A DNA stretch of 6,577 nt from Rhizobium sp. LCM 4573 (GCF_001854865.1 NZ_MDDW01000030.1:18075-24651), one strand, 5' to 3'; positions 1 through 6,256 are shown, numbered from the stretch's first letter. The notes: a model not told the origin generated them from the letters alone. Program-made: numbers and translations.

Positions 1-23
1 ATCGCATCCAGCTTATCCAACAC
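1..23 (-). CDS. Putative LysR-type regulator, N-terminal fragment
   Basis: Only the first seven or so codons lie in the window. Read on the minus strand from a GTG at 23 they give (V/M)LDKLDA followed by a codon starting AT (Met or Ile). Many LysR-type regulators begin with a string like M-D-(K/R)-L-(D/E)-A-M just before the winged-helix domain, and such regulators are often divergent from a glutathione S-transferase gene. The TTG at 20 is an alternative start. The Shine-Dalgarno signal is weak (GGGG a few bases upstream). Two LysR-box-like dyads between this start and the GST gene support the call. The same frame stays open further upstream without an ATG, so it could also be the interior of another protein. 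The identification is inference from a very short stretch. Confidence 0.4.
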
Positions 24-37
24 GTTTGCCCCGAACA

Positions 38-94
38 ATTCCAATTCGGAATAGATAGCATTCGCCAAGCACGGCTGTCATTCGAAAATAGAAT
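38..94. promoter_or_regulatory. Paired LysR-box-like dyads before the GST gene
   Basis: Two 15-bp sites fit the T-N11-A rule with dyad symmetry. Site 1 (38-52) is ATTCC-N5-GGAAT and site 2 (80-94) is ATTC-N7-GAAT. Their centres, 45 and 87, are 42 bp apart, close to four helical turns, so both face the same side of the DNA. This fits recognition and activation sites of a LysR-type tetramer. A TAGAAT hexamer at 89-94 could be the -10 box of the GST promoter, with no good -35 box at the expected distance, as is usual for an activator-dependent promoter. The dyads are seen directly; the binding protein is inferred. Confidence 0.45.
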
Positions 95-149
95 GTGGGA
101 TTTGACGTTCGGCCGCCCGTTCACGGGCCCCGAACCGAAAGGAACAGTC

Positions 150-821
150 ATGACAATCAAGATCTATGGTGATGCGGGCTCAGGCAGCTTGCGTCGCGTG
201 AACACCGCCGCGAACATCATGGGCATTGAACTCGACCGCGTTAACGTTGATCTCTTCAAAGGCGAGAGCCAGACCGACGAGTTCAAATCACGCCTCAATC
301 CCAACGGTCTGACGCCTGTTCTGGAGGATGGAGACACCATTCTCTGGGAAGCTTCTGCGATCAATCTGTATCTCGCCGCCAAGGTGAACTCGCCGCTGGT
401 CGGAACCACGCAGGAGGAGCGCTTCCAGGTGCTTCAGTGGATGTTCTGGTCCGGCGAGCAGTGGCGCACCTTCACCACCACAATCTTCGATGAGCGCGTG
501 GGGAAGACGGTGATGGGCGTACCGAAGGACGAATCCCTCATCAGATTTGCCGAGGGTAAGATCCGCGCCGCAGCGAAGGTACTCGACCGGCATCTTCAAG
601 GCCGCAAGTTCATGGTTGGCAATGCGTTGACCTTTGCCGATATCGATATCGCGGCTCCCTTCTCGCAGGTCGATCGTGCAAAGTTTCCGTTCAGGGAATA
701 CCCGAACCTGATCGCCTGGCACGACAATCTTCTCCAGTCGTTCCCGGCATGGGCGGAGACGAAGGCCGAGGTTGACCACCGCATGGAAAGCTTTCTGGCG
801 AGCGTCGGCGTGAAACTGTAA
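150..821 (+). CDS. Glutathione S-transferase family protein
   Basis: A 223-aa cytosolic GST-fold protein, the usual length for the family. The N-terminal thioredoxin-like domain (about residues 1-78) opens with MTIKIYGDAGSGSLRRV. It contains the cis-proline loop NGLTPVLEDG (Pro56) and the glutathione gamma-glutamyl contact segment WEASAI (Glu67). The usual Ser after that Glu is Ala here. The alpha-helical C-terminal domain (about 88-223) carries the N-capping box TFAD (161-164) and a PNLIAWHDNLLQSFPAW-type helix. Serines at 11 and 13 sit where theta/beta-like enzymes hold the catalytic residue, but which one acts is unclear. The ATG at 150 is preferred over the in-frame ATG at 93 because AAAGGA (138-143) lies 6 nt before it and the protein then begins on the first beta strand. 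It converges on tetR with a 34-nt gap. Substrate is unknown; a glutathione-dependent detoxification or reductase role is family knowledge. Confidence 0.9.
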   Translation: MTIKIYGDAGSGSLRRVNTAANIMGIELDRVNVDLFKGESQTDEFKSRLNPNGLTPVLEDGDTILWEASAINLYLAAKVNSPLVGTTQEERFQVLQWMFWSGEQWRTFTTTIFDERVGKTVMGVPKDESLIRFAEGKIRAAAKVLDRHLQGRKFMVGNALTFADIDIAAPFSQVDRAKFPFREYPNLIAWHDNLLQSFPAWAETKAEVDHRMESFLASVGVKL

Positions 822-847
822 CTTCTGACTCCGGCTCGCAGGTCGAA

Positions 848-862
848 CGGCTGTATCAGCCG
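848..862. other. Short stem-loop at the GST/tetR convergent junction
   Basis: CGGCTG-TAT-CAGCCG is a perfect 6-bp stem with a 3-nt loop that spans the tetR stop codon (856-858). It sits at the junction of two convergent genes, where a bidirectional terminator would be expected. There is no T-run on either side, so it is not a standard intrinsic terminator. The hairpin is seen; a role in RNA 3'-end formation is a guess. Confidence 0.25.
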
Positions 863-1479
863 CCTGAAAGCTTTCGCTCGAGGCCGGCGATGATTGTGTC
901 GAGGCCGTAATCGAAGGTGACATCCGCCCCGGCATTCTCCAGCTCATCGAAGACTTGCTGCAGAAACGCGGGCGGCGGAGGTGCCGCGGGCGCTTCCATC
1001 CCCTGCCGCTCGGCCATGTCCGCCTCCGCCGCCTGCTGTTCGATGACGGCGCCGACCGTGTAGTGGCTGATCGCGGCGAGCGCCTGGGCGGCCTCCCTCG
1101 CGCTGAAACCGGCCCCGCAGAGCAGGCGGATCTGCGCTTCGGCGGCATCGAACTGCGGTGAAGCCGGCCGCGTGCCGGCATGGATGAGGGCGCCGTCGCG
1201 ATAGGCGAGCAGGGCGCTTCGAAAACTCTGTGCGTTCTCCCTGAGGAACACGCGCCAGTCTTCGCCCTCCCTCGGCATGGAGCGTATGTGCCTTTCCGCC
1301 AGCATCGTCCCGGCCAGCGCATCGAGCAGCGCCCGCTTGTTGCGGAAATGCCAGTAGAGGGCGGGCTGCTGAACCCTCAGCCGCTCGGCAAGCCTGCGCG
1401 TCGTCAGGCCGTCGACGCCGACCTCGTTGAGAAGGCCGAGTGCCGCGCGGATCACCGTTTCCCGATCCAGTTTCGTCAT
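856..1479 (-). CDS. tetR: Tetracycline repressor TetR
   Basis: A 207-aa TetR, close in length to the classic tetracycline repressors. It binds tet operators as a dimer and releases them when it binds tetracycline-Mg2+. The helix-turn-helix occupies about residues 26-48; its recognition helix reads QQPALYWHF, so Gln38, Pro39, Tyr42, Trp43 and His44 fall at the numbers known for TetR(B)/(D), with Ala at 40. The drug-pocket residues are also in register: His64, Asn82, Phe86, His100, Thr103, Arg104, Pro105, Gln116, and Glu147, a magnesium-site residue. The linker near 160-171 is Ala/Pro-rich, where the family has a flexible loop between helices 8 and 9. The C-terminus FDYGLDTIIAGLE matches the TetR C-terminal domain. 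GGAG (1485-1488) lies 5 nt before the ATG. It is divergent from tetA across a 102-bp region with two tet operators, which implies control of both itself and tetA. Confidence 0.96.
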   Translation of the reverse strand: MTKLDRETVIRAALGLLNEVGVDGLTTRRLAERLRVQQPALYWHFRNKRALLDALAGTMLAERHIRSMPREGEDWRVFLRENAQSFRSALLAYRDGALIHAGTRPASPQFDAAEAQIRLLCGAGFSAREAAQALAAISHYTVGAVIEQQAAEADMAERQGMEAPAAPPPPAFLQQVFDELENAGADVTFDYGLDTIIAGLERKLSGG

Positions 1480-1498
1480 CTTGGCTCCATTCCTGCTC

Positions 1499-1528
1499 TT
1501 GACAATTTATCATTGATAAAGTTTTTGT
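1499..1528 (+). promoter_or_regulatory. tetA promoter with operator between -35 and -10
   Basis: A consensus TTGACA at 1499-1504 is followed by 18 bp holding tetO1 and then a poor -10 hexamer TTTTGT (1523-1528). The arrangement matches the Tn10 tetA promoter as I remember it: same -35 box, same 18-bp spacer with operator inside, and TATTTT as -10. Here the -10 is weaker, suggesting low maximal expression unless another -10 is used. Confidence 0.6.
1504..1522. promoter_or_regulatory. tet operator O1
   Basis: The 15-bp core TTTATCATTGATAAA (1506-1520) is a perfect palindrome centred on T1513 and contains the TATCA-T-TGATA core of known tet operators. It overlaps both the tetA -35/-10 spacer and the candidate tetR -10 box, so one bound TetR dimer could block both promoters. 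Confidence 0.9.
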
Positions 1529-1531
1529 CCA
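1504..1531 (-). promoter_or_regulatory. Candidate tetR promoter
   Basis: On the minus strand, TGGACA (plus positions 1526-1531) and TAAATT (1504-1509) are separated by 16 bp, giving 5/6 and 4/6 matches to the sigma-70 consensus. The first tet operator overlaps the -10 side, which would give negative autoregulation as in other tetR genes. The assignment is by eye only. Confidence 0.5.
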
Positions 1532-1533
1532 TT

Positions 1534-1552
1534 CCCTTATCGTTGATAAATT
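1534..1552. promoter_or_regulatory. tet operator O2
   Basis: TTATCGTTGATAA (1537-1549) is a near-perfect palindrome centred on T1543, with one mismatched pair (G1542 against T1544). It lies exactly 30 bp from O1 centre to centre, the spacing seen in Tn10. It sits downstream of the tetA promoter and should block tetA early elongation and the tetR -35 side. The imperfect arm predicts weaker TetR binding than at O1. Confidence 0.85.
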
Positions 1553-1581
1553 CCCGGCGGTGTCGGGCTTGAGGTTTTCAC

Positions 1582-2751
1582 ATGAACAGGTCGCTTGCCG
1601 TTGCTTTGGCCGTGGTCACTCTTGATGCCATGGGGCTCGGGATCGTCATGCCGGTCCTGCCGGCGCTGCTGCGCGAGCTCGTGCCGCCGCATGAGGTGGC
1701 GGGGCACTACGGTATCCTGCTGTCGCTCTATGCGCTGATGCAGGTCTTTTTCGCGCCGCTGCTCGGGCGATTATCGGATCGGCACGGCCGCCGGCCGGTG
1801 CTGCTTGCCTCGCTCGCCGGAGCAGCGGTCGATTATGCCGTCATGGCGGCGGCGCCGGTGCTCTGGGTGCTTTATATCGGCAGGATCGTCGCGGGGATCA
1901 CCGGCGCGACCGGGGCGGTGGCCGCCTCCACGATCGCCGATATGACGCGGGAAGGCGAACGCGCGCGCTGGTTCGGCTTCATGGGCGCCTGCTTCGGCGG
2001 CGGCGTGATCGCCGGCCCTGCGACCGGTGGCTTGATGGGCGGCATATCCGCCCATGCGCCTTTCATGGCGGCTGCCTTTCTCAATGGTGTCGGATTTCTG
2101 CTTGCGTTCATTTTCCTCACCGAACCCAGGCCGAGCCGGAGCGATGCGGAAGGGCCCGCAAGCATCAATCCGCTCGCCGCCTTCCGTCTGGACGGCCCTC
2201 TGCGCGGCCTTGCGGCGCTCATTGGCGTCTTCTTCACAATGCAGCTGATCGGTCAGGTGCCGGCAGCACTCTGGGTGATCTACGGCGAGGATCGCTTCCA
2301 TTGGGAAACGGCGACGGTAGGCCTGTCGCTCGCGGCCTTCGGCGCCGTGCATGCGCTGTTCCAGGCTTTCGTCACCGGTCCGCTTTCCGCGAGACTCGGT
2401 GAACGGCGGACCCTGCTGCTCGGCATGATGGCGGATGGGGCCGGCTTTCTGGCCCTGGCCTTCGCCACGCAGGGGTGGATGGTCCTGCCGATCCTCTTCC
2501 TGCTGGCGGCCGGGGGAGTGGGCATGCCGGCCCTGCAGGCCATGCTGTCGCGCGCTGCCGGCGATGATGCGCAAGGTAGGCTGCAGGGAATGCTCGCCGG
2601 TCTGACGAACCTGACGTCCATTATCGGGCCGCTGGGCTTCACCGCTCTCTACGCGCAGACGGCGGGAGCGTGGAACGGCTGGGTCTGGGTCGCCGGTGCC
2701 GCGCTCTATATCGCCTGCCTGCCCGCCTTGTTGAGACCGGCCGCCGCCTGA
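1582..2751 (+). CDS. tetA: Tetracycline efflux MFS transporter TetA
   Basis: A 389-aa inner-membrane antiporter of the 12-helix tetracycline family (DHA1), expected to export tetracycline-Mg2+ in exchange for protons. Helix 1 carries Asp15 in LDAMGLGIVMPVLP. Motif A is GRLSDRHGRRP (62-72) with Ser65, Asp66 and Arg70. Asp84, Arg101, Asp120, His257 and Asp285, all important in Tn10 TetA, occur at the same numbers. Motif C GxxxGPxxGG lies at 141-150. A hydrophilic central loop (about 181-205) separates the two six-helix halves. The ATG follows TTGAGG (1569-1574) at 7 nt. It is divergent from tetR and controlled by two operators. It resembles tet(A)-class pumps and chromosomal alphaproteobacterial ones such as tet(30) of Agrobacterium; the exact allele cannot be settled without alignment. 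No mobile element is visible nearby and composition matches the neighbours, which suggests a resident gene. Confidence 0.95.
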   Translation: MNRSLAVALAVVTLDAMGLGIVMPVLPALLRELVPPHEVAGHYGILLSLYALMQVFFAPLLGRLSDRHGRRPVLLASLAGAAVDYAVMAAAPVLWVLYIGRIVAGITGATGAVAASTIADMTREGERARWFGFMGACFGGGVIAGPATGGLMGGISAHAPFMAAAFLNGVGFLLAFIFLTEPRPSRSDAEGPASINPLAAFRLDGPLRGLAALIGVFFTMQLIGQVPAALWVIYGEDRFHWETATVGLSLAAFGAVHALFQAFVTGPLSARLGERRTLLLGMMADGAGFLALAFATQGWMVLPILFLLAAGGVGMPALQAMLSRAAGDDAQGRLQGMLAGLTNLTSIIGPLGFTALYAQTAGAWNGWVWVAGAALYIACLPALLRPAAA

Positions 2752-2754
2752 AGC

Positions 2755-4977
2755 CTATCGCGTCTCTGTACCGCCCGCCGCCGGCTTGATAACCGCCTCG
2801 GTCACATCCGCTTCTGCGACCTTCGGCGTACCGGGCAGGAGCGGGCCGGCCGCCTTCAGATCCTTGGCGATCTGGCGCAGCACGCGGGTCGATTCCGCCG
2901 AGAGCGAGCGCGGCCGGATGAGCGCCGGCAGGTCGGTTTCGCTGCCTTCCTCCTTCTTCGCCACCGCCTGGCCGCCCTTGTGGTCGCCGCCGGGCAGCGG
3001 ATTGTCGATGAAGGGAATGGGCCGGAGCTCGATGCCCTGATGCGCATAGTCCATCAGTTTCTTGAAGGTCATTGCCGGCAGCGTGCCGCCCGTCATCTCC
3101 TTCATCGGCGTGAAATCGTCGTTCCCGAACCAGACAGCGGCCGTGTAATTGCCCGTGAAGCCCACGAACCAGGCGTCGCGATAGCTCTGCGAGGTGCCGG
3201 TCTTGCCGCCCGTCAGCACGCCCTCGACGGCTGCGCGCCGCGCCGTGCCGTTATAGGGAATGGTCGTCAGGATACGGTTCATGGATTTCGTGGCGTCTTC
3301 CGAAAGCACCCGCTTTGCCGGGGGCTCGTCCCGCTGGAAATCGTAGAGCACTTCGCCGCCGTAGCCGAGCACCTGCGAGATGCCGTGGCGGCGGGACTGC
3401 ATGCCGCCCGCCGGCATCACGGCATAAGCCGTCGCCTGGTCGAGCACGGTCACTTCCGATGTGCCGAGCGGAACGGTCTTGTCGCTCCTGAGCGGCGTTT
3501 CGATGCCCATCGCCTTTGCCATTTCCACGATCGCCTTGGTGCCGAGCTTTTCCTTGGCAAGCCGCACCGGAACGGTGTTCAGCGATTGCGACATGGCGGT
3601 CATCAGCGTGACCTTGCCCTTGTAGGAGCGGCCGTAGTTCTGCGGCGACCAGCCGTTCCAGGTAATCGGCGCGTCGGAGATCACCGTTTCCGGCGTCATG
3701 CCGCTCTCCATGGCGGCCGCATAGGTGTAGAGCTTGAATGAGGAGCCCGGCTGGCGCAGCGCACGGGTGGCGCGGTTGAACTGGCTCTCGCCGTAATCGC
3801 GGCCGCCGACCATGGCGCGCACGGCTCCGCCGTTCTCGATCATCACCAGCGAGCCCTGCTTGACCTTGTAGCCCTCGCCATATTCGCGAAGGCTCGATTC
3901 CATCGCCGCTTCCGCCGCCTGCTGCAGGCCGGTGTCAATCGTGGTGCGCACGATGACGGAATGTTCGCGGAACCTGCCGGCATCGGCGAGATGCTGCACC
4001 TCGTCGAAAGCCCAGTCGAGGAAGAAATCCGGGGCCTTTGCTTCGGCGCGGTCCATGACGGTCGCCGGATTGCGCCGCGCGCCGATCACCTGACCCTCGG
4101 ACATCATGCCGCTCTGCACGAGGTTCGACAGCACTTCGTTGGCGCGGGCGCGGGCGGCCGGAAGGTTCACGTGCGGGGCATATTTGGCGGGCGCCTTGAA
4201 GAGGCCGGCGAGCATGGCGGATTCGGCCAGATTCACCTCCGCGATGTTCTTGCCGAAATAGAACTGCGCCGCCGCCGCCGCCCCGAACGTGCCACCGCCC
4301 ATATAGGCGCGGTCCAGATAGAGCGAGAGGATTTCCTTCTTGGAAAGGTTCGCCTCCAGCCAGAGCGAGAGGAAGGCTTCCTTGATCTTGCGCTCGAGCG
4401 ACCGTTCGTTGGTGAGGAACAGGTTCTTGGCGAGCTGCTGGGTAAGGGTCGAGCCGCCCTGCACGACGCCGCCCGCCTTTGCGTTCTCGTTGAGCGCGCG
4501 GGCAAGCCCCATGAAGTCGATGCCGAAATGGGTGAAGAAGCGCCGGTCCTCGGTGGCGAGCACCGCCTTGATGAGATGGTCCGGCAGCTCGTCGATCGGC
4601 ACCGAATCCTCATGGATGATGCCGCGATGACCGATGACGTTGCCGTAGCGGTCGAGGAAGGTTACGGCGAAATCGCCCCGGTTTCGCCAATCTTGTTTGG
4701 TTTCCTCGAAGGCGGGAAGGGCGAGCGCAAGAAGTGCGACTGCGCCTGCCGTGCCGAGCGTCATGGCCTCGCCGGCCACCTCGAAGACGGCCCGCTTCCA
4801 GCCCCGGACGCGGAACTTGCGGGAGAAGATGGTGATCTCCTCCCAGATTTCGCCGAGCCGGAAGCCGAGGTTCCAGACAGTGGAATCGATCCAGGAATCG
4901 ATACGGAGCAGGATGTGGCGCTTTTTGCGCGGACGCCCGGGAGGGAGCTCTTCTGATGACTGTGGCTCGTCCTGCAC
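2755..4977 (-). CDS. Class A penicillin-binding protein (PBP1A family)
   Basis: A 740-aa bifunctional peptidoglycan synthase that polymerises lipid II and cross-links the strands in the periplasm. A cytoplasmic N-terminus of about 68 residues begins after a basic PRKKR stretch and precedes one membrane segment (about 70-90), so the protein is anchored type II. The GT51 glycosyltransferase domain (about 105-285) has the catalytic motif ATEDRRFFTHFGID (Glu143), GGSTLTQQLAKNLFL (174-188), and KIKEAFLSLWLE with Glu200. The transpeptidase domain (about 345-640) has SSFK with nucleophile Ser412, the SLN triad (465-467), and KTGT (592-595), so both activities look intact. The last roughly 95 residues are a charged, low-complexity tail. 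The start is GTG at 4977; the frame has a stop just upstream (5041-5043), no ATG offers a better start, and AAGGCGGGA (4987-4995) is a modest Shine-Dalgarno. The stop lies 3 nt from the tetA stop, on the opposite strand. Which rhizobial PBP1 paralogue it is remains open. Confidence 0.95.
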   Translation of the reverse strand: MQDEPQSSEELPPGRPRKKRHILLRIDSWIDSTVWNLGFRLGEIWEEITIFSRKFRVRGWKRAVFEVAGEAMTLGTAGAVALLALALPAFEETKQDWRNRGDFAVTFLDRYGNVIGHRGIIHEDSVPIDELPDHLIKAVLATEDRRFFTHFGIDFMGLARALNENAKAGGVVQGGSTLTQQLAKNLFLTNERSLERKIKEAFLSLWLEANLSKKEILSLYLDRAYMGGGTFGAAAAAQFYFGKNIAEVNLAESAMLAGLFKAPAKYAPHVNLPAARARANEVLSNLVQSGMMSEGQVIGARRNPATVMDRAEAKAPDFFLDWAFDEVQHLADAGRFREHSVIVRTTIDTGLQQAAEAAMESSLREYGEGYKVKQGSLVMIENGGAVRAMVGGRDYGESQFNRATRALRQPGSSFKLYTYAAAMESGMTPETVISDAPITWNGWSPQNYGRSYKGKVTLMTAMSQSLNTVPVRLAKEKLGTKAIVEMAKAMGIETPLRSDKTVPLGTSEVTVLDQATAYAVMPAGGMQSRRHGISQVLGYGGEVLYDFQRDEPPAKRVLSEDATKSMNRILTTIPYNGTARRAAVEGVLTGGKTGTSQSYRDAWFVGFTGNYTAAVWFGNDDFTPMKEMTGGTLPAMTFKKLMDYAHQGIELRPIPFIDNPLPGGDHKGGQAVAKKEEGSETDLPALIRPRSLSAESTRVLRQIAKDLKAAGPLLPGTPKVAEADVTEAVIKPAAGGTETR

Positions 4978-5192
4978 CTTGGTTGTTCCCGCCTTGAGTT
5001 TCCTCGCTCTTTTCGATGGGATGTGCTTGACGCCGTCCCCTCAAGGGATCAAGAGCATGAGCCTCCCACCGTTATTCAGCAATAGCTGACAAATGGTTGA
5101 CGCGCGATAGCCAAATCGCAACAGGATAAAGGACAATGGGGCCGGTTTGTTCCGGAATGCCACAAATGTGATGCCCGTCCGATGCAGGACCG
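4978..5192. other. Divergent intergenic region, PBP / ycgN
   Basis: 215 bp between two divergent start codons, so it should hold both promoters. On the plus strand TTGACG (5097-5102) is a fair -35 box, but no good -10 lies 16-18 bp away; GATAAA (5125-5130) is too far at 22 bp. A 5-bp stem TCAGC-AATA-GCTGA lies at 5076-5089. TCCC-N5-GGGA (5036-5049) is a second small dyad. A ten-codon ORF at 5057-5089 has no clear ribosome binding site. Nothing here can be assigned a function with confidence. Confidence 0.4.
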
Positions 5193-5750
5193 ATGACTGA
5201 CGAACCTTTTTGGAAAACCAGGCAGCTGAACGAGATGACGCCGGAGGAATGGGAAAGCCTCTGCGACGGCTGCGGCCTCTGTTGTCTCAACAAGCTGGAG
5301 GACTGGGACACCGGCGAGGTGGCCTTCACTTCGGTCGCCTGTCGCCTGCTCGACGGCCATAGCTGCCGCTGTTCCGATTACGAGAACCGCCAGGCGACGG
5401 TTCCCGAATGCATCCAGCTCACCCCCGAGACGGTTGGCGAGATCAGCTGGCTGCCCCCGACCTGCGGCTACCGCCTCGTGCATGAGGGCAGGGATCTCTA
5501 CTGGTGGCACCCGCTGGTTTCCGGCGATCCGGAAACCGTGCACCTTGCTGGTATTTCGGCGCGCGGCCGCACGATCAGCGAGGCGGAAGTCGATATCGAG
5601 GATTACGAGGATTATCTGGTCGATTGGCCGCTGACGGTGGGGGAGGAAGCCCGCGACATTGCCACGAAGCGACAGGATGAGCCTGACAGCGGCGAGGCCG
5701 ACACGGTTTCGCTGACGGAACTGCTCGCGCGATATGGGGTGAAGGAATAA
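5193..5750 (+). CDS. ycgN: YcgN/UPF0260 family cysteine-cluster protein
   Basis: A 185-aa soluble protein. Its N-terminus [15 protein letters not shown] followed by [10 protein letters not shown] is very like E. coli YcgN (UPF0260). The hallmark cluster CDGCGLCC (Cys24, 27, 30, 31) is followed by Cys50, 58, 60, 73 and 91, nine cysteines in all, which suggests a bound metal or iron-sulfur centre; the molecular role of the family is not established. [10 protein letters not shown] and the WWHPL segment (104-108) are further family landmarks. E. coli YcgN is about 150 residues, so the acidic, hydrophilic last 38 or so residues (from about 148) are an extension. The ATG at 5193 is the only one in the frame, which opens at 5172; AGGA sits only 3 nt upstream, a tight spacing. 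It converges with the small operon on its right, with 6 nt between stops. Confidence 0.9.
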   Translation: MTDEPFWKTRQLNEMTPEEWESLCDGCGLCCLNKLEDWDTGEVAFTSVACRLLDGHSCRCSDYENRQATVPECIQLTPETVGEISWLPPTCGYRLVHEGRDLYWWHPLVSGDPETVHLAGISARGRTISEAEVDIEDYEDYLVDWPLTVGEEARDIATKRQDEPDSGEADTVSLTELLARYGVKE

Positions 5751-5756
5751 ATCGGC

Positions 5757-5867
5757 TTACGCTTCCGGCACCCATTGCTCGGGAACGTCCGGCAGCATCG
5801 GCAAAAGCTCCGGCTCGGAGATTGCCTTTCGAAGCATGACCTTCTTCTGCAGCGCCGTAAGCACCAT
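5757..5867 (-). CDS. Small 36-aa ORF, second gene of a two-gene operon
   Basis: Not recognised. It starts at an ATG 5 nt after the stop of the upstream 111-aa gene and is preceded by GGAAGG, inside that gene's last codons, at 9 nt. This spacing suggests translational coupling. The product begins MVLTALQKKVMLRKAI, has an acidic/proline-rich second half (PMLPDVPEQWVPEA) and no membrane segment or cysteine. Most codons end in G or C (28 of 36), as in real genes here. It could be a genuine small protein, the remnant of a longer gene, or chance. Its stop is 6 nt from the convergent ycgN stop. Confidence 0.5.
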   Translation of the reverse strand: MVLTALQKKVMLRKAISEPELLPMLPDVPEQWVPEA

Positions 5868-5872
5868 GGTTG

Positions 5873-6208
5873 TCAGCCTTCCAGTTCGGCAAGCATGCGC
5901 CGGCCTATCGCAAAGGCTCGGGCATCACCCCGCTCGACGAGGGCGTTTGCCACCACGCGGGATCTTTCAATGATACCCGGCAACCGTTCGAGATCGATAT
6001 TGTCGAGGACACGCAGCCTGTAACGGTCGAGAGCAAGATCGAGGTGCCGTTGCAGCCGCTCTTTCTTCTGGCGGTGATCCTTCCGCATGTCCGCGGCCTG
6101 GGAAAGGATATCCGAGCGGCGTTCTTTGGGGACCAGGACCTCGACCCGCACGAGGTCGGCCGCTCCTCCGCTTTCCCGATAACGCCTGATCCTGTCTCGA
6201 GCAGACAT
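5873..6208 (-). CDS. Hypothetical 111-aa protein with antitoxin-like N-terminus
   Basis: Not firmly recognised. The ATG at 6208 has an excellent Shine-Dalgarno, AAAGGAGAT (6214-6222), 5 nt away. Residues 1-18 are basic (MSARDRIRRYRESGG), then a predicted strand LVRVEVLVPKE (19-29) leads into a long charged helix (about 30-66). This basic arm, strand and helix order resembles ribbon-helix-helix or MazE-like antitoxins. The rest (about 67-111) is helical and ends RRMLAELEG. No enzyme motif or membrane segment is visible. It is the first gene of a unit with the 36-aa ORF, and its promoter contains a perfect palindrome, so autoregulation is plausible. A DNA-binding or antitoxin role is inference. 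Confidence 0.75.
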   Translation of the reverse strand: MSARDRIRRYRESGGAADLVRVEVLVPKERRSDILSQAADMRKDHRQKKERLQRHLDLALDRYRLRVLDNIDLERLPGIIERSRVVANALVERGDARAFAIGRRMLAELEG

Positions 6209-6227
6209 TGCTGATCTCCTTTCTCAT

Positions 6228-6256
6228 AAGATAGCCGTATCCCGGATATGGTTCAA
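6228..6256 (-). promoter_or_regulatory. Promoter and palindromic operator of the small operon
   Basis: On the minus strand TTGAAC (6251-6256) and TATCTT (6228-6233) are separated by 17 bp, 4/6 matches each to the sigma-70 boxes. Within the spacer lies TATCC-C-GGATA (6238-6248), a perfect 11-bp palindrome around one central base. A repressor bound there would occlude RNA polymerase. The first gene's product, which has a basic ribbon-like N-terminus, is the natural candidate, but that is inference. Confidence 0.5.

Noticed and set aside
102..130. TTGACG at 102-107 as a -35 box for the GST gene
   Set aside because: The sequence 16-18 bp downstream is GC-only (GGGCCC region), so no -10 box exists, and the start site would leave almost no leader before the ribosome binding site.
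786..875. Palindrome GAAAGCTTTC occurring twice (786-795 and 866-875) around the GST/tetR junction
   Set aside because: Both copies lie inside coding sequence (ESF in GST, RKL in TetR); two copies of a 10-mer with no other shared flank are not enough to claim a repeat element.
288..1322. Long open frame on the minus strand covering the end of GST and most of tetR
   Set aside because: It is a GC-rich alternative frame of two well-identified genes; its Arg/Pro/Ser-rich product has no recognisable domain.
2980..4956. Long plus-strand open frames opposite the PBP gene
   Set aside because: They are antisense frames of a confidently identified PBP; the products are rich in Arg/His/Glu with no domain and no convincing start signals.
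5057..5089. Ten-codon ORF beginning MSLPPLFSNS in the PBP/ycgN intergenic region
   Set aside because: No clear Shine-Dalgarno, no attenuator-like arrangement after it, and length easily explained by chance.
5145..5158. CCGG-N6-CCGG hairpin upstream of ycgN
   Set aside because: CCGG is self-complementary and common in GC-rich DNA; there is no T-run or longer stem.
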